64,000 bases of DNA from Fibrobacter succinogenes (lineage in GTDB: Bacteria > Fibrobacterota > Fibrobacteria > Fibrobacterales > Fibrobacteraceae): NCBI GenBank assembly GCA_902794535.1, contig CADBHQ010000009.1:1-64000 (forward strand), in the 5' to 3' direction. The notes beneath the pieces were generated by a model, which was given only the letters and a program-made list of their open reading frames with translations, was not told the origin of the DNA and ran no database searches. The number at the start of each line of letters is the position of its first letter. The stretch's first letter is position 1. Positions 1-9,466 of the stretch are shown one piece after another. The translations under genes were made by a program, and so were the position numbers.

Positions 1-216
<216 letters not shown>

Positions 217-243
217 TCTAAGCCTTTAGAATTACTAAGAAGG

Positions 244-267
244 ACCGTCCTTATGGGGCGGTTTTTC
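244..267 (+). terminator. Rho-independent terminator after enolase
   Basis: Stem ACCGTCC (244-250) pairs with GGGCGGT (256-262) including one G-T pair, followed by a T-rich run. It ends the enolase transcript before the next gene's ribosome binding site. Confidence 0.7.
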
Positions 268-333
268 TTTTTGGCAAAGTGCGTTTTTGAAGTTATATTT
301 ATTAACCAAAGCCCTATTAAGAAGGAGCGGAAA

Positions 334-3300
334 ATGAAAACTTCCTGTTTGACTTTTACCATGCGTGTATGTGGCGCATTGCTGCTTGCCGTTGCCAGCG
401 CATTTGCTGCGGGCGGAACTATGAAAGGTGCAGGGACTGCGGCAAGTCCCTTCCAGATCGAGGACTACGAAGACCTGAAGGCCATTGGAACTGGAAACTA
501 TCTCTATTCTTCAAGTTACGTTTTGACCGCGGATATCGACGCTTCTTCTTCCGACTTCGAACCGATTGGAACCGTCAAGGATGCTGATGGCGATACGATT
601 TTTTCGGGAAACTTTGATGGAAAGAACTTCACCATTAGCAACTTGACTATTGATAAACCAGATGAAGTTGCTGTGGGATTGTTTGGTCTTGTAGATTCTG
701 CAAGCATCAAGAATCTGACCTTGAAGAATGCAAAAGTTACGGGAAACGAATATGTTGGAGCATTGGCAGGTATAGTAGAAGAATCCAACATAGAGCGCGT
801 TGTTTCGGTAAATGGTGATGTAAGCGGTTTGTATTACGTTGGCGGTTTGGTGGGGGCTTTCGGGAAAGATGACTACAATACAACTAAAATAAAAATGATT
901 GCCAGTACAGGAAATGTCCTGGGTATAAATATAGTTGGCGGTGTTATCGGTTATTTGAAAGCGTGTGTGGAAAATGTTTTCTCGGTAAGTGTCGTAAAGG
1001 GAAAAAAGACGGTTGGTGGAATTATCGGCTCTTATTCTTATAGTAGATGTGAAATTGGGGATGATGGATATAGAATTCCTCAAGTGTTTCACGCATATTC
1101 TGCTAGCATTGAAAAGTCTCCTGATGCGTCCGGGATCTCGGGTAATCATAGTTATAAATACATGTGGGATGTCTACTTTGATAGCACTATTACTCTGGGC
1201 ATCCATGAGGAAGAAAAAGGACGCTCGACTGCTGAAATGCTGAAAAAGTCAACTTACGAGGAATTCGACTTTGATTCCGTCTGGACGATACAAGAAGGAA
1301 AATCTTATCCGTATTTTATCGGTATGGAAGCCGTGTTGCCTGGAAAGTTAGTGGATGATGGAATTATCAACAAGTTGTGGGGGGACGGTACAGAGGAACA
1401 TCCGTATGAGATTTCGAGCTACGAAGAACTCAAGTATGTGGGCAAGTATGAATATGCGACTAACTTGTACTATAAGGTGACCGAGGATATCGATGCTTCG
1501 GCTTCGGCGAAGGAAAACTGCAATTCTTTTGGCAAGAAATGCAAGGGGTTTGAACCCATCGGCAAATTCAGTGGCGTATTTGCTGGCGGTAGGAACGAAA
1601 TAAGGAATTTGGTGATTAACCGCCCCGATGAAGATTCTGTAGGACTATTCCGTGCATTGGATTCGACGGCGAAGGTGAGCGTGGTATTGCTGCAGTCGGC
1701 GTACGTTCGAGGCAGAAATTTTGTGGGTGGCATTGCCGGCGTCGATCTTGGAACAACGTTGGATAGTGTCTACGTGCGGGGGGATATCTACGGGGGAAGC
1801 TATGTAGGCTCTATTGTTGGATACAAGACCTCTGGAAGGTTAAACAAGGATGCGTCAAGGGGAACCGTCACGGGTGAAAAGGTGGTCGGAGGTCTTGTAG
1901 GCTATTTGGGGGCGGCAGAGTTATTGAATTGCTATTCGATAGGCTTTGTCCAGGGCGAAAAGTATGTCGGTGGCCTTGTTGGTTATTCCGATAAATCAGA
2001 TGTGGATGTTTCCTATGCGGCAGGTCGAGTCGATGCGGAGTCCGATTGGGGCGGTATTGTGGGCGGTATGTCCGATACGATGTTGTTTGCCAACGTGTAT
2101 TATGACAGCTCGCTCTGGCATCTTGATTCGACTGCGGGTGAAGGTGCCCGTTCTACGAAAGAAATGGTTCAAAGAGATACTTATAGATGGAATTTCTCAA
2201 CCATTTGGAGTATGGTACAAGATTCGACTTATCCCTATTTGCAGTGGATTTGGTGGGATCGTGTCGCTCCAGGTGTGTCAACCGATACAAGCTTGCTTCG
2301 CATGGCGGGTTCCGGTGTCGAAGATGATCCATTCCTTATCAAAACTTACGCCGACTTGAAATCCATTGGTAAGGGCAAGTACAAACTTTCTGCGGTTTAT
2401 CGCCTAGTAAACGATATCGACGCATCTGCCTCTAAGACGGAGAATGCGAACCATCCGTATTTTAGGGGATTCGAGCCTATTGGAAACTTGCTTCTGGATT
2501 CTCTTGCTGGGCAGTATTGCAGCTATGGCGACAGGGATTCGTCGGGACAGTTTACCGGAAAGATCTATGGTGATGGGCATGTGATTAAGAATTTGTACCT
2601 GGAAGCACTTTCCGGTGATAGCACGCGTGGAAAGGTTGCGTTTATATCTCAAATCGGTCCTGAAGGCGTGATTGATAATTTGTCCTTAACCGCCACGGCG
2701 AATGGGGATGACATTGCGGGAATCGCTGTTGTTAACAATGGGACTATCGCCAAGTCCAAGGTCGATTTTGTCGTGAAGCATGGAACAGAATCAGATGGCG
2801 CTGTTGTCGGAGGTATTGTTGTCTATAATAATGTCGATGCGGTCATTTCTGATTGTCGTGCTACGGTGAATATCGATGCCGATAGCATTGCCGGTGGCAT
2901 TGCTGCGGTCAATAAAGGAAATATTTCTAATTCGATTGTGTCGGGAACCATTACGTCTAAGACATTGAATGCGGCTGGAATTGGCGGAGCTGTTGGCGTG
3001 AATGAATCGCGAGGTCATGTAGAAAGTGTGGGTTCCTTCGTGAATCTTTTGGGCTACAAGAATGTCGGTGGTTTTGTCGGGGTTAACATTGGTTTTGGCG
3101 AAATTATCTATTCCTTCTCCAGTGGCGAAGTCAAGGGAACGTCTGACTATTCATTGTCTAATGGTGGATTCGTTTCGCAAAATGATGGATCTATTCGTCG
3201 TTCGTTTTCCACCGGCGATGTCTACAATGGTGTAGCCTTTGCTGCAGAAAACTCGCGTGTCGTCGAGGACTGCTATTCGACCAGCAATGTGTATGCCAGT

Positions 3301-4155
3301 AAAAAATGGAAAGGTGCAGCAGCCTTTGTTAACATGAAAACGCAGAAAAAGGTTACCGGCTATGCGACCGGGACGGCTTACCTTGATGACGGAACGAGTT
3401 ATTGTGTGCAACAGATAAGCCGTGGGAGCGATGACAAAGGTTTTTATTTCATTAACGAGAATTGCAATAATATTATTGGTACCGGTTTGACTAAAGAAGC
3501 TATGCGTAAGCAGGAAAGTTTCACGGAATTTGACTTTGATTCCGTATGGACGATCAAGGAAGGGAAATCTTATCCGATACTTCGAAATATGACGAATACT
3601 CCTATTGCAGGAAACGTGGTATTTGATTTGGAAAATAACAAGTCCCTTACAAAGACTGTTCAGAATGGAATAAACGATGCCGTAATCGATATGGGGGCTG
3701 GCTCGGATATAATTATAAAATTGAGTCCAGCAAGCGAATCTTTGCTCGACTCTCTTGCGAAAGCCAAATCGGTTTCTGGAAAATTTGAGCTGGTATACCG
3801 TGTGGGCGTAAAAGTCGGTGATGAAACCATTTGGGGTAACAATGGCCATGTAGACCTCATGATTGATTATCATCCGGTGCGTATCGAAAATTCACGCGAA
3901 TACGGAAAATCCTTTGGTATATCTCTGCATGGAACCCATGTGGCTGTGCGCTACGAAATTCCTGTCCCGGGTTCTGTGAAGTTTGTCCTTTTGGATATGC
4001 AGGGCCGTGTCGTGAAACATGTCTATTTCGGGAATCGTGCGGCTGGCGCCTATTTTGAGACTGTGTCGACCGAGACTGTATCGCATGGCGGCTACATCGG
4101 AGTGTTGCAGGTCAATGGCAAGATTGTCGAAAAATCGGAACTGTTTATCAAGTAG
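334..4155 (+). CDS. Large secreted GLUG-repeat surface protein
   Basis: 1273 residues. The ATG at 334 is chosen because AAGGAGCGG lies just upstream at 322-330 and it begins a signal peptide (M-K-T-S-C..., hydrophobic to A-S-A-F-A-A). Three large modules follow, opening near nt 430, 1380 and 2310, each with a G-(T/D/S)-G-x-x-x-x-P-(F/Y)-x-I-x-x-Y-x-(D/E)-L-K start, a D-I-D-A-S-(S/A)-x block, F-E-P-I-G, and repeated Y-V-G-G-L-V-G units. These are GLUG motifs, known from M26 peptidase-type adhesins and many Fibrobacter surface proteins. Each module closes with a F-D-F-D-S-V-W-T-I-x-E-G-K-S-Y-P-like block (near 1260, 2190, 3530). The C-terminal about 55 residues (V-L-L-D-M-Q-G-R-V-V) resemble a sorting or FlgD-like tail. 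Likely an exported adhesin or cell-surface protein; substrate unknown. Confidence 0.85.
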   Translation: MKTSCLTFTMRVCGALLLAVASAFAAGGTMKGAGTAASPFQIEDYEDLKAIGTGNYLYSSSYVLTADIDASSSDFEPIGTVKDADGDTIFSGNFDGKNFTISNLTIDKPDEVAVGLFGLVDSASIKNLTLKNAKVTGNEYVGALAGIVEESNIERVVSVNGDVSGLYYVGGLVGAFGKDDYNTTKIKMIASTGNVLGINIVGGVIGYLKACVENVFSVSVVKGKKTVGGIIGSYSYSRCEIGDDGYRIPQVFHAYSASIEKSPDASGISGNHSYKYMWDVYFDSTITLGIHEEEKGRSTAEMLKKSTYEEFDFDSVWTIQEGKSYPYFIGMEAVLPGKLVDDGIINKLWGDGTEEHPYEISSYEELKYVGKYEYATNLYYKVTEDIDASASAKENCNSFGKKCKGFEPIGKFSGVFAGGRNEIRNLVINRPDEDSVGLFRALDSTAKVSVVLLQSAYVRGRNFVGGIAGVDLGTTLDSVYVRGDIYGGSYVGSIVGYKTSGRLNKDASRGTVTGEKVVGGLVGYLGAAELLNCYSIGFVQGEKYVGGLVGYSDKSDVDVSYAAGRVDAESDWGGIVGGMSDTMLFANVYYDSSLWHLDSTAGEGARSTKEMVQRDTYRWNFSTIWSMVQDSTYPYLQWIWWDRVAPGVSTDTSLLRMAGSGVEDDPFLIKTYADLKSIGKGKYKLSAVYRLVNDIDASASKTENANHPYFRGFEPIGNLLLDSLAGQYCSYGDRDSSGQFTGKIYGDGHVIKNLYLEALSGDSTRGKVAFISQIGPEGVIDNLSLTATANGDDIAGIAVVNNGTIAKSKVDFVVKHGTESDGAVVGGIVVYNNVDAVISDCRATVNIDADSIAGGIAAVNKGNISNSIVSGTITSKTLNAAGIGGAVGVNESRGHVESVGSFVNLLGYKNVGGFVGVNIGFGEIIYSFSSGEVKGTSDYSLSNGGFVSQNDGSIRRSFSTGDVYNGVAFAAENSRVVEDCYSTSNVYASKKWKGAAAFVNMKTQKKVTGYATGTAYLDDGTSYCVQQISRGSDDKGFYFINENCNNIIGTGLTKEAMRKQESFTEFDFDSVWTIKEGKSYPILRNMTNTPIAGNVVFDLENNKSLTKTVQNGINDAVIDMGAGSDIIIKLSPASESLLDSLAKAKSVSGKFELVYRVGVKVGDETIWGNNGHVDLMIDYHPVRIENSREYGKSFGISLHGTHVAVRYEIPVPGSVKFVLLDMQGRVVKHVYFGNRAAGAYFETVSTETVSHGGYIGVLQVNGKIVEKSELFIK

Positions 4156-4177
4156 TTTTTGATAAATTATTTTTTGC

Positions 4178-4208
4178 AGGACGGCTCGTGAAGGCGGGCT
4201 GTCCTTTT
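4178..4208 (+). terminator. Rho-independent terminator
   Basis: Stem AGGACGGCTCG (4178-4188) pairs with CGGGCTGTCCT (4195-4205) with two G-T pairs and a 6-base loop, then TTTT. It separates the GLUG gene from the ABC importer operon. The rest of 4209-4390 is AT-rich leader; TATATT at about 4333 could be a -10 element. Confidence 0.8.
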
Positions 4209-4390
4209 GCTTTATATTTTTTTTGCGTCCACTTGTAAACTTTCTTAAACCAAGCGCGGGCGCAATCTTATTGAGGATGATTTGTAAACACTATTTTTGA
4301 AAATCGCAGGAACAAAATTTTTTTTTAAATCTATATTACGATTGAATTTTTTCACATAAAGCTTATTACAGCTCATAAAAGAGGACACAC

Positions 4391-6214
4391 ATGATTGGAC
4401 TTAAATCGATTGCCAGGACGGCGCTCGCGCTCTCGGCATCCGGTGCACTCCTTTCGGGTTGCGGCGACGCTTCTTCGGAAGGTGATCTGGGTGGAGCGCT
4501 TCCCCGTCAACAGACGCTATACTTGTCGGGCCAGCAGAACGACGCTCCGGGTTCCTTTAACCCGCTAGCCGAAAGCTGGATGGCTTCCTGGCCGGTGGGC
4601 GGACGTTTCAACCTGATGTACGAACCGCTCATTACGTACAACTCCCTGAATGGTAAGATTGAACCCCTTCTGGGTACCTTGGTCGAGGAACTCTCCAATA
4701 ACGACTCTATCGTTGTGGACTTGAACCCCGCCGCCAAGTGGAGCGATGGCAAGCCGGTGACCTCTGTGGACGTGACCTTCATGTTCCTGCGCGGTTCCAT
4801 CAACTCTACCGAACAGATTTCTGCAATCCATATCGACTCCCTGAAGGGTGCCGATGGCGTCATTACCGAACGTCTTTCGTTCATGGTTGCAAAAGACAAG
4901 CGTAACAACCCGTTGACCGTGCGCGACATGTTGCAGGCAACGCGTATCGCTCCGTCTCACGTGTTTGAACCGCTGATTAAGGAAAAGGGCCTCGACGAAA
5001 CGAAGAAGCTCCCGATGGATCAGAATCCGGTGGTTTCCGGTCCGTACAACCTGCGTAGTGCTGACCCGAACAAGATTATTCTTGAACGCCGCGACGACTA
5101 CTGGGGCAACGCCGCCCTCCATGACGGCCAGCTCCCGGCTCCGAAGTTCATTGTTCACCCGATTTACAAGAACAACGAACACAACACGATTGCTATGCGT
5201 GAAGGCAACCTCGATGCCTCCCAGAGCTTCATTCCGCGTATTGCCCGTAAGGCTTCGGCCGGCGTCCACACCTGGTGGAACGAACCGCCTTACTTCCGCC
5301 CGGGTGCAATGCCGATGCTCGTGATCAACACCCTTAAGGAACCTCTGAACGACAAGCGTTTCCGTCGCGCCCTCGCTACGGCAATCGACTACAACGCTCT
5401 GCGTCAGTTCGCTGTTTCTAACTACACCTCTACCCTGAAGGCCGGCCTCATCATGCCGACGGACCTCGAAGGCAAGTACATTGTCGACGAAGACCTCGAC
5501 AAGTATGGCGTGAACCTCGGCATCAGCGACGAAGCCGAACGCCTCGCCGCCGTGAAGCAGATTCTTTCCGAAGCTGGCTTCAAGTCCGTGTTCAACGACG
5601 ACGGTACCCTGGACCACATGGAAAATGCCAAGGGCGAAAAGCTCCCGACTCTCTACATCACTAGCCCGAACGGCTGGACTGACTGGGAAGCCATGGTGAC
5701 TATCGCTGTCGAAGGTATGCGCAAGGCTGGTATCGATATTCGCGAAGGCTTCGTGGACGGCGGTTCTTACTGGCCGGCTATGGGTCTTGGCAACTTTGAC
5801 CTCGTGATGCACAAGCCGGTTGCAGACGTGACTCCGTCTCTTCCGTGGAGCCGCTTCAACGAAATCATGGCAAGCCGCGACTGGCAGCCGCTTGGCGCTT
5901 GGGCCGGCGTGAACATCGGCCGTTACAACCAGCCGGGTACCGAAGGCTTCCGCCCTGAAGTGGACCAGCTCCTTTCCGCTATCCCTCTGATGACGGACTC
6001 CGTGGAAATCGCAAAGGCTTACCGCGAACTCAACAAGATCTTCATGGAAGACCAGCCCTCTATTCCGCTGGTTTACCTGCCTGAACAGTTCTACGAATTC
6101 AGCGACCGCGTGTGGACGAACTGGCCCACCGCTGAAAACCCGTACGCTCCGGCACAGCTGCCGTGGGTGGCTTCGGGCACCAAGATCCTCTGGAACTTAA
6201 AGCTTGCTAAATAA
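4391..6214 (+). CDS. ABC importer substrate-binding lipoprotein (SBP_bac_5 family)
   Basis: 607 residues with a lipoprotein signal (L-L-S-G-C, Cys at residue 24) and start ATG after AAAGAGGA. The body is the family 5 (OppA/DppA/NikA) fold: N-P-L-A-E-S near the mature start, Y-E-P-L-I-T-Y, A-K-W-S-D-G-K-P-V-T-S-V-D-V near residue 115, V-S-G-P-Y-N-L, and N-D-K-R-F-R-R-A-L-A-T-A-I-D-Y in the C-terminal half. Binds peptides or similar ligands outside the inner membrane and hands them to the permeases encoded next. First gene of a five-gene importer operon; the next gene starts 18 bases downstream. Ligand cannot be told from sequence. Confidence 0.95.
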   Translation: MIGLKSIARTALALSASGALLSGCGDASSEGDLGGALPRQQTLYLSGQQNDAPGSFNPLAESWMASWPVGGRFNLMYEPLITYNSLNGKIEPLLGTLVEELSNNDSIVVDLNPAAKWSDGKPVTSVDVTFMFLRGSINSTEQISAIHIDSLKGADGVITERLSFMVAKDKRNNPLTVRDMLQATRIAPSHVFEPLIKEKGLDETKKLPMDQNPVVSGPYNLRSADPNKIILERRDDYWGNAALHDGQLPAPKFIVHPIYKNNEHNTIAMREGNLDASQSFIPRIARKASAGVHTWWNEPPYFRPGAMPMLVINTLKEPLNDKRFRRALATAIDYNALRQFAVSNYTSTLKAGLIMPTDLEGKYIVDEDLDKYGVNLGISDEAERLAAVKQILSEAGFKSVFNDDGTLDHMENAKGEKLPTLYITSPNGWTDWEAMVTIAVEGMRKAGIDIREGFVDGGSYWPAMGLGNFDLVMHKPVADVTPSLPWSRFNEIMASRDWQPLGAWAGVNIGRYNQPGTEGFRPEVDQLLSAIPLMTDSVEIAKAYRELNKIFMEDQPSIPLVYLPEQFYEFSDRVWTNWPTAENPYAPAQLPWVASGTKILWNLKLAK

Positions 6215-6231
6215 AGGTTAAAGGAATACAA

Positions 6232-7608
6232 ATGCTTAAACAATATCCTATGCTACGCTATGTCCTGCAGAAGGGGTTCTGGTATCTCCTGACCTTCGTT
6301 TTTGCAGTGGCATTGAACTTCGCCTTGCCGCGTCTTGGCGATAATAACCCGGTCGACATTATCATGGGTCAGGCCGGTAAGGGTCTTTCTCCGACTGAAG
6401 CTCAGAAGAAGAAAGCCGAACTCCTGGTGTCCTTCGGTATGGCCGAACTCGACGATCAGGGCAACGTGATTTATGAACCGGAAGTCGACGAAAATGGTCA
6501 GATGGTTACCCGCAAGGTTCCCAAGCTCGACGACGCTGGCAATCCGGTACTCGTGACCGTGAAGGAAGTCAACGAAGACGGTACCCCGAAGATGGTGGAC
6601 CGCCAGAAGGTTGACGCCGACGGCAAGCTGGTCTTCGAAGAAAAGCCTGTGGTTGACGCCAAGGGCAAGCCCGTGATGGAAAAGAAGGGCAAGAAGAAGG
6701 TCCAGAAGATCGAACAGGTTGCTGTTATGGAACAGGTTCAGGCCGAACGTCAGGACACCGTGATGGTTGACGAAGTCGTCCTCAAGACCGACCCGAAGCT
6801 CAGCTCCGCATTCTCCCAGTTCCTCCGTTACATTGCCAACGTGTTCAAGGGTGACCTCGGTCTCTCTTACCAGAACAACGAACCGGTGACCAACGTGATT
6901 AAGAAGTCCCTCCCGTGGACGCTCCTCATTCAGGCTCCGACTATTTTGCTCGGCTGGATTATCGGTAACTTGCTCGGTGCTTTCGCTGCTTACAAGCGCG
7001 GCATCTTTGACAAGGTATTCTTCCCCTGCGCTATGTTCTTGAACGGTGTGCCGTACTTCGTGTTCGGTATGCTTTTGGTGGCTATGTTCTCCATTACGCT
7101 CGGCTGGTTCCCGGCTATGGGTGCTTACAGCTCCGACATTCCGGAACTCACCTTCTCCTGGACCTGCATCAAGAGCGTCGCTTGGTACTACATCCTCCCG
7201 TTCTTCAGCTGCTTCCCGATTCTTCTTTCGGGTCAGGCAACGGGTATGCGCTCCATGTCGATTTATGAACTCGGTACTGACTACATGAAGTATGCCAAGT
7301 GGCTTGGTCTTCGCGAAGGCAAGATCATCAGCTACGTGTTCCGTAACGCAATGCTCCCGCAGCTCACCGGTCTTGCCCAGTCTCTGGGTGCCATGGTGGG
7401 TGGCGCACTCATTACCGAAATGATCTTCTCTTATCCGGGCCTCGGTATGGCTATGCTTAACGCCATCCAGAAGAACGACTACGCAACGATTCAGGGTTGT
7501 ACGCTCATGATTTCGACCTGCGTGCTCGTCGCCAACTACGCCGTTGACGTGCTCATCGCCGTGTTCGATCCGCGCGTGAAGGCCGGTCTCCAAATGGGAG
7601 GTAAGTAA
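6232..7608 (+). CDS. ABC importer permease, DppB type, with long periplasmic insertion
   Basis: 458 residues, against about 310-340 for usual DppB/OppB proteins. An N-terminal membrane helix is followed by the usual loop start (P-V-D-I-I-M-G-Q-A-G) and ends in the binding-protein-dependent transport domain, with G-D-L-G-L-S-Y, the E-L-G-T-D-Y-x-x-Y-A-K-W-L-G coupling helix and T-E-M-I-F-S-Y-P-G-L-G-M near the C-terminus. The extra length is one block at about residues 75-187 (nt 6450-6795), made of short repeats of the form D-x-x-G-x-P-V-x-x-x. It sits where the family has only a short linker, in the first external loop. Forms the channel with the product of the next gene. Confidence 0.93.
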   Translation: MLKQYPMLRYVLQKGFWYLLTFVFAVALNFALPRLGDNNPVDIIMGQAGKGLSPTEAQKKKAELLVSFGMAELDDQGNVIYEPEVDENGQMVTRKVPKLDDAGNPVLVTVKEVNEDGTPKMVDRQKVDADGKLVFEEKPVVDAKGKPVMEKKGKKKVQKIEQVAVMEQVQAERQDTVMVDEVVLKTDPKLSSAFSQFLRYIANVFKGDLGLSYQNNEPVTNVIKKSLPWTLLIQAPTILLGWIIGNLLGAFAAYKRGIFDKVFFPCAMFLNGVPYFVFGMLLVAMFSITLGWFPAMGAYSSDIPELTFSWTCIKSVAWYYILPFFSCFPILLSGQATGMRSMSIYELGTDYMKYAKWLGLREGKIISYVFRNAMLPQLTGLAQSLGAMVGGALITEMIFSYPGLGMAMLNAIQKNDYATIQGCTLMISTCVLVANYAVDVLIAVFDPRVKAGLQMGGK

Positions 7609-7610
7609 TT

Positions 7611-8456
7611 ATGTTGAAACTCTTAAGAAACCTTCTCAAGTCCCCGATGTTCGTCATCGGTATCTCGATCTTCGTGCTCACGCTCCTGATCGCGCTTTTT
7701 GGACCTCTGTTCTACAGCGTCGATACTCACGCTCGTGATATTCTCGCTGGTCCGTATGCAGGTTCTTCTTCTGAACACTTGCTCGGCACTGACCACCTTG
7801 GCCGTGACTATGTGTCCCTGTTGATCGCTGGCCTCCGCAGCTCTCTCTATGTGGGCTTTGTGGCTGGTATCATTGCTACCACGATCGGTGTGCTTATCGG
7901 TCTGTTCGGCGGTTTCCGTGGCGGCTGGATTGATGAAGTTCTGAACATGTTCACGAACCTCTTCATCGTGATTCCGCAGTTCGTGATTCTCGTGCTCATC
8001 AGCTCTGCCGTGAAGGACGGTCGTTCCCTCACCTTGATCGGTCTCATCATCGGTCTTACCGCATGGAGCTGGTCTGCTCGTGCTGTGCGTGCCCAGGCAT
8101 CTTCTCTGCGTAGCCGCGACCACATCGCTCTCGCTCGCATTAACGGTGCATCCACGCTCACGATTGTGATTAAGCATGTGCTTCCGTACTTGCTCTCTTA
8201 CGTGTTCATGGTGTTCATCATGCAGGTGGGTTCGGGTATTCTTTCCGAAGCTTCTATCTCCATGATCGGCCTTGGCCCTGTCGATACGACTAGCCTCGGT
8301 ATCATCTTGAACCAGGCAAAGGACAACGGCGCTCTGGCCGACTCCATCTGGATTGCCTTCATTCCGGCAACCCTCGTGGTGACCCTTACGGTGTTTGCCC
8401 TTTACCTCATCAATACTTCTATGGAAGGCGTCTTTAACCCGCGTCTGCGCAAATAA
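7611..8456 (+). CDS. ABC importer permease, DppC type
   Basis: 281 residues, usual length for the family. It starts two bases after the previous stop. Features are an N-terminal helix, H-L-L-G-T-D-H-L-G-R-D (the OppC/DppC signature near residue 60), five further membrane segments, and the coupling-helix region A-L-A-R-I-N-G-A-S. Pairs with the preceding permease to form the membrane channel. Confidence 0.95.
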   Translation: MLKLLRNLLKSPMFVIGISIFVLTLLIALFGPLFYSVDTHARDILAGPYAGSSSEHLLGTDHLGRDYVSLLIAGLRSSLYVGFVAGIIATTIGVLIGLFGGFRGGWIDEVLNMFTNLFIVIPQFVILVLISSAVKDGRSLTLIGLIIGLTAWSWSARAVRAQASSLRSRDHIALARINGASTLTIVIKHVLPYLLSYVFMVFIMQVGSGILSEASISMIGLGPVDTTSLGIILNQAKDNGALADSIWIAFIPATLVVTLTVFALYLINTSMEGVFNPRLRK

Positions 8457-8467
8457 GAGGTAACGAA

Positions 8468-9466
8468 ATGTCTGAAAATGTATTTGAAGTAGAAAATCTC
8501 GGCCTCTATTACCTTGGCCGTTTCGGCGACAAGACTCATGCCGTGACGGATGTGTCCTTCTCCATGAAGAAGGGTGAAATCCTTGGTATCGCAGGTGAAT
8601 CTGGTTGCGGTAAGTCCACCTTGGTGTCTGGCCTTATGGGCATGTGCATTCCGCCGCTTTATCCTGAAAAGGGTGACGTGCGTGTGCGCGTGGGCGACCA
8701 CATGGAATCCCTGATGCACCGCAAGCTCGAAGACGTGCGCGCCAACGTTTTGGCTCAGCAGGTTTCCATGATTCCGCAGGGTGCATTCAACGCCCTGAAC
8801 CCGGTTCGTAAAATCAAGGACATCGCAGCCGACGTGATCGCTGCTCACCAGCAGCCGGGCAAGAAGCTCGACAGCAAGGAAATTTACGACCGTCTTTGCG
8901 AACGTTTCGACTTGTTCGGTATGGACACCAAGCGCGTGCTGAACTCCTACCCGATTCAGCTCACCGCCGGTGAACGCCAGCGTTCCGTGATTGGTATTTC
9001 TACCTTGCTCAACCCGCAGATGGTGATTGCTGACGAACCGACTTCCGCTCTGGACGTTTCTACCCAGAAGGAAGTGATCAAGATGATCTTTGATCTTCTT
9101 GACAAGGGCATCTTTAGCACCATGATCTTCATTACCCACGAACTTCCGCTTCTGTACCACGTGGCCGACAATATCGCCATCATGTACGCCGGCGAAATCG
9201 TGGAATACGGTACGGCTGACCAGGTCGTTAAGGACCCGCGTCACCCCTATACGCAGGCTTTGATGGGCGCTATGCTTTCTACCGAAGCTTCCCAGCGTAC
9301 CCGTCATCCGGTGGCTATCGAAGGTGCTCCTCCGAGCCTCAAGAACAAGATTGTGGGTTGCCGCTTTGCACCGCGTTGCAAGAAGGCATGCCCCGACTGC
9401 AAGAAGAATACCCAGAACATCCGCATTGTAGGCGACCGTCAAGTGAGGTGCGATTATGCTGTCTGA
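8468..9466 (+). CDS. ABC importer ATPase, DppD type
   Basis: 332 residues. Walker A is G-E-S-G-C-G-K-S-T (about residues 44-52), Q-loop P-Q-G-A-F-N-A-L-N-P, Walker B M-V-I-A-D-E-P-T-S-A-L-D, and the H-loop is T-H-E. The ABC signature is unusual: where LSGGx is expected the protein reads L-T-A-G-E-R-Q-R. The oligopeptide/dipeptide C-terminal region follows with its Cys cluster (C-R-F-A-P-R-C-x-x-A-C-P-x-C), which may bind an Fe-S cluster as in the DppD family. Powers the importer. Its end overlaps the next start by 11 bases, suggesting translational coupling. Confidence 0.94.
   Translation: MSENVFEVENLGLYYLGRFGDKTHAVTDVSFSMKKGEILGIAGESGCGKSTLVSGLMGMCIPPLYPEKGDVRVRVGDHMESLMHRKLEDVRANVLAQQVSMIPQGAFNALNPVRKIKDIAADVIAAHQQPGKKLDSKEIYDRLCERFDLFGMDTKRVLNSYPIQLTAGERQRSVIGISTLLNPQMVIADEPTSALDVSTQKEVIKMIFDLLDKGIFSTMIFITHELPLLYHVADNIAIMYAGEIVEYGTADQVVKDPRHPYTQALMGAMLSTEASQRTRHPVAIEGAPPSLKNKIVGCRFAPRCKKACPDCKKNTQNIRIVGDRQVRCDYAV

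Noticed and set aside
4565..5812. Long open frame on the minus strand (about 415 codons) opposite the binding-protein gene
   Set aside because: It is the reverse of a strongly biased coding frame; its translation is His/Val/Arg-rich with no family resemblance, and the plus-strand protein is a clear family match.
6253..7593. Minus-strand open frame of about 446 codons opposite the DppB-type gene
   Set aside because: Same codon-bias shadow; low-complexity translation and no ribosome site.
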